From the NCBI GenBank assembly GCA_001512665.1, contig LFSF01000042.1:1-35743 (forward strand): a stretch of 35,743 nt of DNA, written 5' to 3'. Made by a program: the position numbers and the translations under genes. Below, piece after piece: positions 15,664-24,293 of the stretch (its first letter is position 1; the number at the start of each line of letters is the position of its first letter). The notes below the pieces were generated by a model. That model was given only the letters and a program-made list of their open reading frames with translations, did no database searches and was not told the DNA's origin. Origin of the DNA: Clostridiales bacterium DTU073 (lineage in GTDB: Bacteria; Bacillota; Peptococcia; DRI-13; DTU073).

Positions 15664-17541
15664 TTATTCACCTTTCTTTAAAGACATAGACACATCTAGA
15701 TCCTGACAAATCCCACAGACAGTACAGGGAGCAAACCTGCAATCTCCCGTAGTAGCTAAGGCATAAGCCTTTTCTCTTTCCTGCCACAAATAATCTTTCT
15801 TTACACCAGTTTGCAGATGATCCCAAGGTAAAGCGTCATGATATGTCAAGGCCTTATTCGCGATTTCTTCCGGCACCACACCTGTTCTTTCAAATGCTTC
15901 CCGCCATAAATCATAACGAAAATGCTCTGACCAGCCGTCAAAACGACAACCCAAATGCCAGGCCTCATATAAAACTGCTCCCAGACGCCGGTCCCCTTTG
16001 GCAAAAACAGCTTCGAGAAAACTTAATTCAGACTCATGATAATTATAATTAATGCGTTTACCTTTGATTCTATTCCCTAAGTATTTTTGTTTTTCCTGCA
16101 ATACTTCTAAGGAATCCTGAGGCTCCCATTGGAAAGGAGTCTGCGGCTTAGGAACAAAGGAAGAAACACTAACCGTGATTTTAGGTCTCTGCTTACTTCC
16201 GATTTCGCGAAGGATTTCTTGAGCACGATGTAAAACCTTAGTGGCAAGATCGGCTATCCCGTCTAAATCTGCCAAAGTTTCCGTGGGCAATCCTAACATA
16301 AAATATAGTTTAAGCTGTGTCCAACCTTCACGAAAAACAGCTTCGGTGACTTCCATTAAATTTTCTTCAGTGACATTCTTATTAATAACATCCCGTAATC
16401 TTTGGGTTCCCGCTTCCGGAGCAAAGGTAAGCCCTGTTTTTCTTACTCGTTGTACCTCCTTGGCCAAATTAACGGAAAAAGAATCGACACGTAAAGAAGG
16501 TAAAGACACGCCAATCTTCTTTTGCTGAAAACGATTTAACGCTTCACGTAATAAAGATTCCACACAGCTATAATCACTGGTACTCAAAGACGTTAAGGAA
16601 ATTTCATTATGGCCTGTATTTTCACTAAGCCTTTCCGCTTGTTGTAATAATAATTCCTTACTGCGCTCGCGCACCGGTCGATAAAGGAAACCCGCCTGGC
16701 AAAAACGGCATCCCCTCGAGCAACCTCTTAAAACCTCCAGCATCATACGATCATGCACTACTTCCAAATAAGGAACGATCGGACGCAGAGGAAAATACGC
16801 TTGATCTAAATCTTTGACCACCCTTTTCACCACATATGGTGCAACCCCAGGCTCCTTTACTTTAACCCCTAGAAATTTCCCTTGCTGATCATAGAAGGTC
16901 TCATAAAATTTAGGTACATAAACTCCTCTGATTTGTGCTAATTCTTTTAATAACACCTCTTTATCCTGTTTCCCTTGCCTAATTGCTCGATGTTTAGCTA
17001 TTACTGCATATATTTCCAGAATAACCTCCTCTCCCTCACCTAAAACAAACAAATCAATAAAATCAGCTAAAGGCTCAGGATTGTAAGCACAAGGTCCACC
17101 GGCAATAATCAGCGGAAACTCATTGCCCCGTTCTTCTGCCCGTAGTGGTATCTTACCGAGATCCAACATATTGAGGATATTCGTATAGCTCATTTCATAT
17201 TGCAAGGTAAAGCCAATGCAATCAAAATCAGCTATAGGTCTTAAAGACTCTAAACTGTAAAGAGACAGACCCCGAGTCCGTAATTCCTTTTCCATATCCG
17301 GCCAGGGGGCAAAAACCCGCTCCATGAGATAATCTGTTTCCTCATTAACTAAACCGTAAAGAATCTGTAAACCCAAATGAGACATGCCCACCTCATAAAC
17401 ATCGGGAAAAGCAAAAAGAGAACGCAGTTTTACCGCCTTCCAATCCTTTTTAACCACGTTATACTCATTTCCCAAATAACGCAAAGGTTTCTTAACATTA
17501 GGCAGAATTTCTTCTTCTAATACTTGTTTAAACTGCCGCAA
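15664..17541 (-). CDS. TIGR03960 family B12-binding-like radical SAM protein
   Basis: Radical SAM enzyme of unknown substrate. The 625 residues have an N-terminal region resembling a cobalamin-binding fold (about 35-250, 'FPDVYEVGMSHLGLQILYG' and 'IIAGGPCAYNPEPLADFID'), then the [4Fe-4S] motif RGCSRGCRFCQAGF (CxxxCxxC), and a C-terminal part ending with CRFAPCTVCGIC that may bind another metal or cluster. The start is a TTG with AGGAGG 11 bp upstream; no ATG is available. A plausible promoter (TTGCGT-N17-TATATT) lies just upstream at 17606-17634. It heads the TIGR03960-TIGR03936-rng unit and follows a SpoIVFA-like gene after 99 bp. Confidence 0.92.
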   Translation of the reverse strand: MRQFKQVLEEEILPNVKKPLRYLGNEYNVVKKDWKAVKLRSLFAFPDVYEVGMSHLGLQILYGLVNEETDYLMERVFAPWPDMEKELRTRGLSLYSLESLRPIADFDCIGFTLQYEMSYTNILNMLDLGKIPLRAEERGNEFPLIIAGGPCAYNPEPLADFIDLFVLGEGEEVILEIYAVIAKHRAIRQGKQDKEVLLKELAQIRGVYVPKFYETFYDQQGKFLGVKVKEPGVAPYVVKRVVKDLDQAYFPLRPIVPYLEVVHDRMMLEVLRGCSRGCRFCQAGFLYRPVRERSKELLLQQAERLSENTGHNEISLTSLSTSDYSCVESLLREALNRFQQKKIGVSLPSLRVDSFSVNLAKEVQRVRKTGLTFAPEAGTQRLRDVINKNVTEENLMEVTEAVFREGWTQLKLYFMLGLPTETLADLDGIADLATKVLHRAQEILREIGSKQRPKITVSVSSFVPKPQTPFQWEPQDSLEVLQEKQKYLGNRIKGKRINYNYHESELSFLEAVFAKGDRRLGAVLYEAWHLGCRFDGWSEHFRYDLWREAFERTGVVPEEIANKALTYHDALPWDHLQTGVKKDYLWQEREKAYALATTGDCRFAPCTVCGICQDLDVSMSLKKGE

Positions 17542-17605
17542 AGCCGTGATAGCCTCCTCTAAAAAACACTGGTAACTGTAAAGTCAATAAATTGCTACAT
17601 CCTAT

Positions 17606-17634
17606 AATATATATTTCTTTCCCCAACTACGCAA
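17606..17634 (-). promoter_or_regulatory. Candidate sigma-A promoter for the TIGR03960-TIGR03936-rng unit
   Basis: On the minus strand TTGCGT (17629-17634), a 17-bp spacer and TATATT (17606-17611). It would give a leader of roughly 60 nt before the TTG start. Confidence 0.4.
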
Positions 17635-17640
17635 GAAAAA

Positions 17641-18366
17641 TTACACACGTTTTGCCGCAGGCATAAAAAGTTTAGTGGGATCAACAGACTGGCCTTTTAC
17701 AGAAACACTAAAAAACAACTGAGGATAAGGAGCATTACCTGTTTGGCCAACCTTGCCAATAACCTGACCTTCTTGCACGTCCTCATTTAGATTAACCAGT
17801 ATCTCCTTACAATACGCATATCTCGTAATAATTCCTCCCTCACTGCTAATCACAATTACCCGCCCCAATTCAACTTCATTTCCTATCCGAGATACAGTAC
17901 CCCCTACGGCCGCTTTAATAGGTGTTCCCTCTTTAGCAATGATCGTAATTCCATCATGGAAAACACGTGACCTATCTGCCCGTTCTGTCCAGCCATAAGA
18001 TTTCCCCAGTTGTCCCGAAACAGGTACCGTAAAAGGTGCGGATATATCCAAAGTCGTAACCACCTCAAAAGCCGCTCTTTCTAAAGTATCACCCCAGATA
18101 CCAACACTACTGAAAAATTGCATAACCGGTTGCAAATCGTAATCCTGAGTAAACCACTCCCTGATTTTTCCTTGAGCAGAAACCATTACCGGGTTTTCAA
18201 AACAGAACACACCCCAAATCAGCAAAAAAATTAACACAGAGACAAGGCTTTGCAGCAATATTTTCTTAAGAAAAATTCGAGTTCCACGTTTTTCCGGCAA
18301 AAGCCATAGATTATTCTTAAAGCTCCGAGAAAAATAACGTTCCCTCGGCTCCCATAGTTTGCCCAT
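17641..18366 (-). CDS. SpoIVFA-like membrane protein with degenerate LytM/M23 domain
   Basis: A 241-residue protein with one membrane helix at about 34-54 and a C-terminal LytM (M23) fold from about 112 onward ('PVSGQLGKSYGWTE', 'GTPIKAAVGGTVSRIG'). In active M23 enzymes zinc is held by HxxxD and HxH. Here the first motif is H137-DGI-T141, the second is LFF (217-219), and the usual YAH is YAY, so the site cannot be catalytic. That pattern, plus the position next to TIGR03960, fits SpoIVFA, which holds the intramembrane protease SpoIVFB inactive during sporulation. No SpoIVFB (M50) gene follows in the 99-bp gap. A GGGGG ribosome site precedes the ATG. A generic inactive M23 protein is the alternative. 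Confidence 0.75.
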   Translation of the reverse strand: MGKLWEPRERYFSRSFKNNLWLLPEKRGTRIFLKKILLQSLVSVLIFLLIWGVFCFENPVMVSAQGKIREWFTQDYDLQPVMQFFSSVGIWGDTLERAAFEVVTTLDISAPFTVPVSGQLGKSYGWTERADRSRVFHDGITIIAKEGTPIKAAVGGTVSRIGNEVELGRVIVISSEGGIITRYAYCKEILVNLNEDVQEGQVIGKVGQTGNAPYPQLFFSVSVKGQSVDPTKLFMPAAKRV

Positions 18367-18469
18367 AGGTCTTCCCCCTTTTTCCCTCTTTTCATTAAAA
18401 TATATTGTCCCCTTTGCAGGAATATGACAGAATAAATCTAATGATAATTTAAACTAGGAGGTGTTCACC

Positions 18470-20902
18470 TTGCGGGAGTTTTTATCAACTTTAAAAGAAA
18501 AAGTACTTCTGGCTGATGGTGCTATGGGCACGATGCTCACCAAAGAAGGTCTCCCGGCCGGAGAAAATCCCGAGCTATGGATGCTTAACCATCCGGAGAA
18601 GCTAAAAAAAATCCACAATCACTACCTTAAAGCAGGGTCTAAAATCTTACTAACTAATACCTTCGGCGCTAACCGCTTAAAACTTCAAGAATATCAAGCC
18701 TCTTCCCGCGTAAAAGAAATTAATCTGACCGCTGCCCGTATAGTTAAAGAAATTGCCGGCGAAAAAACTTTTATTGCCGGAACTGTAGGTCCTACCGGTC
18801 ATTTTCCTGCTCCCCTCGGTGAATACACTTGGGCTCAACTGGTAGATGTTTTTCGTGAACAAATAGAAGCATTACAGGAAGGTGGCGTAGACTTTATCCT
18901 GCTCGAAACCTTTTCCGATTTAGGAGAAGCCCGCGCCGCACTCTATGCAGCCAAAAACTATACTACCCTTCCCGTCGCCTGTTCCTTAACCTATACCCAA
19001 GGTCGCACCTTGACCGGTACGCCTCCGGAAACTGCTGCAGTAGTTCTGGAAGCAATGGGTGCCGACATTATCGGAGCAAACTGTTCTACCGGAGCACGGG
19101 AGTTGCTCCCCATTATCGAAGCATACAGCAAAGCCACTAATCTTCCTCTCTTGGTAGAACCTAATGCCGGACTGCCTGAATTAGTGGAAGGGAAAACAGT
19201 CTACAGAGAAACTCCGAAAATGATGGCTGAAGCGGTAAAACCCTTTCTGCAATTAGGTGTTCGTATTATCGGTGCTTGCTGTGGCAGCACTCCCGCACAT
19301 ATCCGGGCCATGAACGATGAATTACAAGCATGGGACTCTGCTAAAGACAATACCCTTACAGCTCGCTCTAAAAAATTGTTTTCCACACGCTTAGCCAGCC
19401 GTACAAAAGTTGTCTCTATAGGAACGAACGAGCTACCTCGTCTAATCGGTGAAAGAATTAATCCTACGGCCCGCAAAGCTATTGCCGAAGCCTTTCGCAA
19501 TAACAAATGGGATGTTATCGTCAAAGAAGGTTATGAACAATGGCAAAAAGGTGCCGAGCTATTAGATCTGAATGTAGGACTTCCGGAGTCCAATGAAGGT
19601 GACCTTCTCAGGGAAGGAATCAGACAATTGCAGATGTCTTTAGACGTTCCTTTAGTCTTGGATTGTACCAAGCCCGAAGCACTGGAAAAAGGTCTTCAGG
19701 AATACCAAGGCAAAGCCCTCATTAATTCCATAAACGGAGAAGAAAAAAGTCTTGCTGCCATTCTACCTTTAGCAAAAAAATATGGCGCAGCTGTTCTGGG
19801 ACTAACCTTAGATGAAAACGGCATTCCGACTAAAGCTGAAGAACGTTTGAAAATTGCCGAAAAAATTGTCTCTAGAGCTTTAGAAATCGGTCTCGCCAAA
19901 GAAGATATCCTTATAGACTGTTTAGTCCTTACAGCAGCTACTGATCCCACCCTTGCCTTGGAAACAATCAAAGCTATTCAGCTAGTAAAACAGCATTTAG
20001 GAGTTAGTTGTGTGTTGGGATTAAGTAATGTATCGCACGGATTACCACAGCGGTCCTGGCTGAATAATACCTTTCTTGCCCTGGCTCTTGGAGCCGGATT
20101 AGATGCGGCTATAGCTAATCCTCTTGATCCAAGAATAAGCGAAACCCTTGCCGCCGGAGCTCTCCTGACCGGACGCGATGCAGGAGCCAAGCATTATTTG
20201 CAAGTAACAGGAAAAGCTGACATTTTCGCTACTTCTACTCCTGACCATACCCAGAACAACTCAACTGATCAAACAGCAACCCTCTACACCTATATCCTAC
20301 AAGGACAAAAAGAACCACTTATCTGCTTACTCCAAGAACTTGTCTCCACAAAAAAGATGAACCCCTTAAGCATCATTAATGAAGAAATCATTCCTTCTCT
20401 GGAGAAAATAGGGGAACTCTTTGATCAAGGAAAAATCTTTCTGCCTCAATTATTATTGAGCAGTGAAGCCGTGAAAGCCGCTTTTTCTTATCTGCGCCGA
20501 CAGCTTCCTGTCAGTTCGTTAAAAAACAAAGGAACGATTATCCTGGGTACGGTTAAAGGCGATATTCACGATATTGGTAAAAATATCGTCAAAGCCCTTT
20601 TAGAAAACCATGGCTACAAAATTATTGATTTAGGTAAAAACGTACCGGCAGAGGCTTTTATTAATAACGCCGTAAAAGAAAAGGCGCAAATAATTGGCTT
20701 AAGTGCTCTCATGACTACAACAATGGTGGAAATGGAAACAGTGATTAAAGAAGTACAAAAGAAAAAGCTTGCTGTAAAAATTCTTGTGGGTGGTGCCGTA
20801 GTAACTGAGGACTATGCTCGTAAAATAGGAGCAGACGGTTATGGAAAAGATGCAGTAGAAGCGATTAAAGTGATAGAAAAACTCTTAGATCAGGGAGAAT
20901 AA
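18470..20902 (+). CDS. metH: B12-dependent methionine synthase lacking the activation domain
   Basis: Transfers a methyl group from methyltetrahydrofolate through cobalamin to homocysteine. The frame begins with a GTG inside AGGAGGTG. The TTG nine bases later, correctly spaced from that site, is the likely start (810 residues). Domains in order: homocysteine-binding barrel with Zn cysteines in GANCS (Cys205) and GACCGSTP (Cys270/271); pterin-binding barrel from about 315 ('LIGERINPTARKA', 'LLDLNVGLPES'); B12 cap helices at about 610-685; cobalamin domain with DIHDIGKN, whose His near 700 is the lower cobalt ligand. The fourth AdoMet-binding reactivation domain of E. coli MetH is absent and is encoded by the next gene. 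A weak promoter-like TTGCAG-N17-TCTAAT lies at 18414-18442. No SAM or cobalamin riboswitch is seen upstream. Confidence 0.95.
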   Translation: MREFLSTLKEKVLLADGAMGTMLTKEGLPAGENPELWMLNHPEKLKKIHNHYLKAGSKILLTNTFGANRLKLQEYQASSRVKEINLTAARIVKEIAGEKTFIAGTVGPTGHFPAPLGEYTWAQLVDVFREQIEALQEGGVDFILLETFSDLGEARAALYAAKNYTTLPVACSLTYTQGRTLTGTPPETAAVVLEAMGADIIGANCSTGARELLPIIEAYSKATNLPLLVEPNAGLPELVEGKTVYRETPKMMAEAVKPFLQLGVRIIGACCGSTPAHIRAMNDELQAWDSAKDNTLTARSKKLFSTRLASRTKVVSIGTNELPRLIGERINPTARKAIAEAFRNNKWDVIVKEGYEQWQKGAELLDLNVGLPESNEGDLLREGIRQLQMSLDVPLVLDCTKPEALEKGLQEYQGKALINSINGEEKSLAAILPLAKKYGAAVLGLTLDENGIPTKAEERLKIAEKIVSRALEIGLAKEDILIDCLVLTAATDPTLALETIKAIQLVKQHLGVSCVLGLSNVSHGLPQRSWLNNTFLALALGAGLDAAIANPLDPRISETLAAGALLTGRDAGAKHYLQVTGKADIFATSTPDHTQNNSTDQTATLYTYILQGQKEPLICLLQELVSTKKMNPLSIINEEIIPSLEKIGELFDQGKIFLPQLLLSSEAVKAAFSYLRRQLPVSSLKNKGTIILGTVKGDIHDIGKNIVKALLENHGYKIIDLGKNVPAEAFINNAVKEKAQIIGLSALMTTTMVEMETVIKEVQKKKLAVKILVGGAVVTEDYARKIGADGYGKDAVEAIKVIEKLLDQGE

Positions 20903-20903
20903 G

Positions 20904-21596
20904 ATGAATTTATTTAAAATCCCTTTAAACCTCACATACCATGAGAGTTTACCCTTTCTGGGCATGAATAAAGAACCATCCCCACAAGAAAAAGAACTGA
21001 TCGAACATTACCTCATAAAAATTAAGCAGTTAACCCAACCAATAGGTACCTGGAAAACCTTTGCCGTAAAAGCAAGAGAATCAGCAAGAATCCACTTAGC
21101 AGAAACACCTCTGCAAATAGTAGGGAGCAGCACTTCTGAGCATTTCCAAAGCTGTGAACAAATCACTCTCTTAGCCGCCACATTAGGAGCAGAAATTGAT
21201 CAACTACTTTCCCGTCTAAGTTCGGAAAACCCGGCACATGCACTTATTGCTGATGCCGTAGCCTCTTCTGCTATCGAATTTTTTACTGAACAATTTGATC
21301 TTTATCTCTCAACACAAATCAGACACAAAGGTTTTTTCCCTACTGCACGTTTCAGCCCCGGTTATGGTAACTGGCCGCTCAACTGGCAAAAAGAATTCTT
21401 ATCCAGCGTAAAAGGGGAAAAAATCGGACTTACCACAACAGACTATTTTATCCTCAAACCAACCAAATCCATTACCGCAGCCATAGGTTGGAGTAAACTT
21501 CCTACTAAAAAAACGAGGAAACCTTGTCGCGAACAGCAAACTTGTCGCTCTTGCCGGCTGGCTACTTCCTGCCCGGACCGTTTTGTCTCAAATTAA
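20904..21596 (+). CDS. Stand-alone methionine synthase activation-domain protein
   Basis: The 230 residues correspond to the AdoMet-binding reactivation domain missing from the upstream MetH. They include 'AATLGAEIDQLLSRL', a central helical region and the hallmark RFSPGYGNWPL (AdoMet-binding RxxPGYG). It should return oxidised cob(II)alamin on MetH to methylcobalamin using AdoMet and an electron donor. The C-terminus carries C-x5-C-x2-C-x5-C ('CREQQTCRSCRLATSC'), possibly an Fe-S or Zn site for electron entry (inference). The ATG starts one base after the metH stop and has its own GGGAG inside the metH end, so the two are translationally coupled. Split pairs of this kind are known in anaerobes and Thermotoga. 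Confidence 0.88.
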   Translation: MNLFKIPLNLTYHESLPFLGMNKEPSPQEKELIEHYLIKIKQLTQPIGTWKTFAVKARESARIHLAETPLQIVGSSTSEHFQSCEQITLLAATLGAEIDQLLSRLSSENPAHALIADAVASSAIEFFTEQFDLYLSTQIRHKGFFPTARFSPGYGNWPLNWQKEFLSSVKGEKIGLTTTDYFILKPTKSITAAIGWSKLPTKKTRKPCREQQTCRSCRLATSCPDRFVSN

Positions 21597-21603
21597 TCCG
21601 GTC

Positions 21604-21633
21604 TTGTCAAACATAGGAAAAAATTGTTACAAT
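21604..21633 (+). promoter_or_regulatory. Candidate sigma-A promoter for glnA
   Basis: TTGTCA (21604-21609), an 18-bp spacer and TACAAT (21628-21633), 34 bp before the glnA ATG. No clear GlnR dyad (TGTNA-N7-TNACA) overlaps it. Confidence 0.6.
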
Positions 21634-21667
21634 AACTAAGATAATAAACGAAAAGAGGGTGCTTTTC

Positions 21668-23002
21668 ATGCCTAAAATCTCGCGTGAAGAAATTTTAAAA
21701 CTTGTTTCCCAACATAACGTAAAATTTATTCGGCTACAATTTACTGACATCTTAGGTATTCCCAAGAATGTCTCCATTACCGTCAAACAACTGGAAAAAG
21801 CTTTAAATAACGAAATAATGTTTGACGGCTCTTCGATCGAAGGGTTTGTACGCATTGAAGAATCTGACATGTATCTTCATCCCGATCCTAATACCTTTGT
21901 TATTTACCCATGGAATAATAGCGAGGAAGGTAAAGTAGCCAGACTAATCTGTGATATTTATACTGCTGACGGTATCCCCTTTAGCGGTGATCCTCGTTAT
22001 GTTTTACGACGCGCCCTCAAAGCAGCCGAAGAGATGGGCTATACTTTTCATGTGGGGCCTGAAGCTGAGTTTTTCCTTTTTCACACTGCTCCAGATGGCT
22101 CATCGACAACACTTACCCATGATAAAGCAGGATATTTTGACCTCTCTCCGGTTGATTTAGGGGAAAATGCCCGCCGTGAAATGGTTCTGACTTTAGAAAA
22201 TTTCGGTTTTGAAATAGAAGCTTCTCACCATGAGCTTGCTCCCGGGCAACATGAAATCGACTTTAAATACTCTGATGCCTTAGACATTGCTGATAAAATC
22301 ATTACTTTTAAAATGATTGTCCGTACCGTAGCCCAGCGTCATGGTTTACATGCTACTTTTATGGCTAAACCAATTTACGGAGAGGCCGGAAACGGCATGC
22401 ATATGAACCAATCGCTATTTCATGGTGATCACAATGTTTTCTGGGATAAAAACAGTCCTAACGAATTAAGTAAAGAAGCTTTATATTATATTGGCGGAAT
22501 TCTTAAACACGCCAAAGCCATTACCGCCATAACCAATCCTACCGTCAATTCTTACAAACGACTTATTGCCGGATATGAAGCCCCGGTATATATAGCTTGG
22601 TCTGCGCAAAATCGCAGCCCTTTAATTCGTATTCCGGCCAAACGGGGTTCTGCCACCAGAATTGAACTTAGAAGTCCTGATCCTACCTGCAACCCTTACT
22701 TAGCTTTAGCTGTTGTTTTAATGGCTGGACTGGACGGGATTAAAAATAAAATTGAACCTCCGAAACCATGCAATCGTAATATTTTTGAACTGACCGAACA
22801 AGAAAGAAGAGAACAAGGCATCGATACTCTGCCTAGTTCTCTTCAGGAAGCTCTGGAAGCATTAGCAGCCGACGATCTTGTTAAAGACACTTTAGGACCT
22901 CATATCTTAGATCGCTACCTAGACGCCAAAAATCATGAGTGGAAAGAATATATGTCTAAAGTTCACCAGTGGGAGCTAGATCAATACCTTACTGTTTATT
23001 AA
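21668..23002 (+). CDS. glnA: Glutamine synthetase, type I (alpha)
   Basis: ATP-dependent amidation of glutamate to glutamine; cytoplasmic dodecamer. The frame opens at a GTG (21659), but GAGGG sits properly only for ATG 21668 (MPKISREE, 444 residues). Seen: '[18 protein letters not shown]', 'GPEAEFFLF', '[12 protein letters not shown]', '[17 protein letters not shown]', '[17 protein letters not shown]' and '[16 protein letters not shown]'. The length of about 444 and the absence of the adenylylation-loop tyrosine region place it in the GSI-alpha group of Firmicutes, which is controlled by feedback inhibition rather than adenylylation. It has its own promoter after the methionine synthase genes. 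Only 11 bp separate its stop from the convergent ATPase gene, with no hairpin between. Confidence 0.97.
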   Translation: MPKISREEILKLVSQHNVKFIRLQFTDILGIPKNVSITVKQLEKALNNEIMFDGSSIEGFVRIEESDMYLHPDPNTFVIYPWNNSEEGKVARLICDIYTADGIPFSGDPRYVLRRALKAAEEMGYTFHVGPEAEFFLFHTAPDGSSTTLTHDKAGYFDLSPVDLGENARREMVLTLENFGFEIEASHHELAPGQHEIDFKYSDALDIADKIITFKMIVRTVAQRHGLHATFMAKPIYGEAGNGMHMNQSLFHGDHNVFWDKNSPNELSKEALYYIGGILKHAKAITAITNPTVNSYKRLIAGYEAPVYIAWSAQNRSPLIRIPAKRGSATRIELRSPDPTCNPYLALAVVLMAGLDGIKNKIEPPKPCNRNIFELTEQERREQGIDTLPSSLQEALEALAADDLVKDTLGPHILDRYLDAKNHEWKEYMSKVHQWELDQYLTVY

Positions 23003-23013
23003 TTAATAGGATG

Positions 23014-24126
23014 TTAAATTCCTGACAAGATTTTTTCTAGCAGCTCTTCTCTTTTCTGATTAACATCCTCAAAATTCATGGCCGGAAAATATAATTTCTC
23101 TAACTGATCGTGATACACTTTCGCCATCTTTAATTTATTCCAAGCTTCATTCCTCAAAAACAGGAGACGTTTTTTAGCGTCTTTCCTTTCTTGTTGATAA
23201 AATAATAGTTCTTTAGTTTTAAGAAACTGATCAAAATCTAAATCTCGGCAAGCTTGTAAAGAGTAAAGATTAACAGGTTCATAAGCCAAAGGTTCATCCA
23301 CACGAAGAAAACCTATTGCCGGTTGAGGTAAATATAATAGCTCAATTCTTTGAGGGGCAAAAGGGCAATGATACACTTCAAGATCAATACCCCGGTTTAC
23401 TGCCTCATAATAAAGAGCTTTTAAAAACCCCGTTTTACCGGTACCGACTTCACCACGTAAAAGATATAACTTCCGCGCATCTTGCAGAATACTATCTAAA
23501 TGATGCACATAACCCCTGGAGGTATTGGCACTGGCAAAAAGACGTCTTACCGCGCACGCTTTCGTAAACTGCGGAGTGATACTGTTTAAAGCAGACTCCT
23601 TAACAAAAAAAAGCAACTTCCTAACCCCTGCCACATCAAGAGCTTCTTGATGATAGCTTTCCAGCTGTTCTTGAACTACCTTTGCTTCCCGCAAATGTTC
23701 ATATGCTAACCGAAACATCTGCCCTTTCTGTTTATTTATCTCAATAATTTTTTCTTTGTTTCTGCGTAAAAGCGGTTCATCCCAAAAATCTCCTAAATTA
23801 ACCATGTTCTCTACAACACCAGGGTATTTAGGATCCACTACATGCGGAGCAGTACCATCCAAAATAGCCATCTTTAAATCCGGAATAACTAACCCATCCA
23901 AGGATTCATTATCTGACGAACAATAATGATATTCCGCAGCAAAACCCCTCTTAACAATTTCTGCGCCTACCTTTTTCATCAAAGTGGATTTTCCGGATCC
24001 GGGACCTCCTTTGAGGATGAAAACCTTTTCCGCAGGGAAAAATATCATTTGATGATAAAAAGAATAGAAGCCTTCACTAGTATTATTTCCCGGAAACATT
24101 TTTCTGATTTTTCCCATAGTCATCAA
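23014..24126 (-). CDS. Double P-loop ATPase of unknown function (PRK06851-like)
   Basis: No biochemical role is known to me. The 370 residues contain two related halves. The first has 'GKIRKMFPGNNTSEGFYSFY' and Walker A GGPGSGKST (about 40-48). The second has 'RRLFASANTSRGYVHHLDS' and Walker A GEVGTGKT (about 224-231). The repeated NTS-x-G-x-Y lead-in before each P-loop shows internal duplication. Lysine- and glutamate-rich helices join the halves and form the C-terminus. Relatives are found in spore-forming Firmicutes, so a sporulation or stress link is possible but unproven. The frame opens at TTG 24126 with GGAG 8 bp away; ATG 24123 is almost as well placed. It is monocistronic and convergent with glnA. 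Confidence 0.8.
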   Translation of the reverse strand: MMTMGKIRKMFPGNNTSEGFYSFYHQMIFFPAEKVFILKGGPGSGKSTLMKKVGAEIVKRGFAAEYHYCSSDNESLDGLVIPDLKMAILDGTAPHVVDPKYPGVVENMVNLGDFWDEPLLRRNKEKIIEINKQKGQMFRLAYEHLREAKVVQEQLESYHQEALDVAGVRKLLFFVKESALNSITPQFTKACAVRRLFASANTSRGYVHHLDSILQDARKLYLLRGEVGTGKTGFLKALYYEAVNRGIDLEVYHCPFAPQRIELLYLPQPAIGFLRVDEPLAYEPVNLYSLQACRDLDFDQFLKTKELLFYQQERKDAKKRLLFLRNEAWNKLKMAKVYHDQLEKLYFPAMNFEDVNQKREELLEKILSGI

Positions 24127-24242
24127 GCTTTCCGCTCCTTTATATTTAATTGTTTTTAACTAACACCTTTATCATGTACCTCTTCATATTTATGTATAAA
24201 TAACTACTTTAGAATTGAAAATTATTTCTTTTATAAAGATTA

Positions 24243-24271
24243 TTACTGTGTTATAATTTATTTTATATAAT
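24243..24271 (+). promoter_or_regulatory. Candidate sigma-A promoter for pckA
   Basis: TTACTG (24243-24248), a 17-bp spacer and TATAAT (24266-24271). A second TATAAT lies at 24252-24257. Confidence 0.5.
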
Positions 24272-24293
24272 ACTTAGTTGGGAGGAGTTTTTA

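Noticed and set aside
18367-18469. Possible SAM or cobalamin riboswitch before metH
   Set aside because: The gap is about 100 bp and lacks the B12-box, the SAM-I core and a terminator hairpin.
21604-21667. GlnR operator at glnA
   Set aside because: No TGTNA-N7-TNACA dyad could be placed at the promoter.
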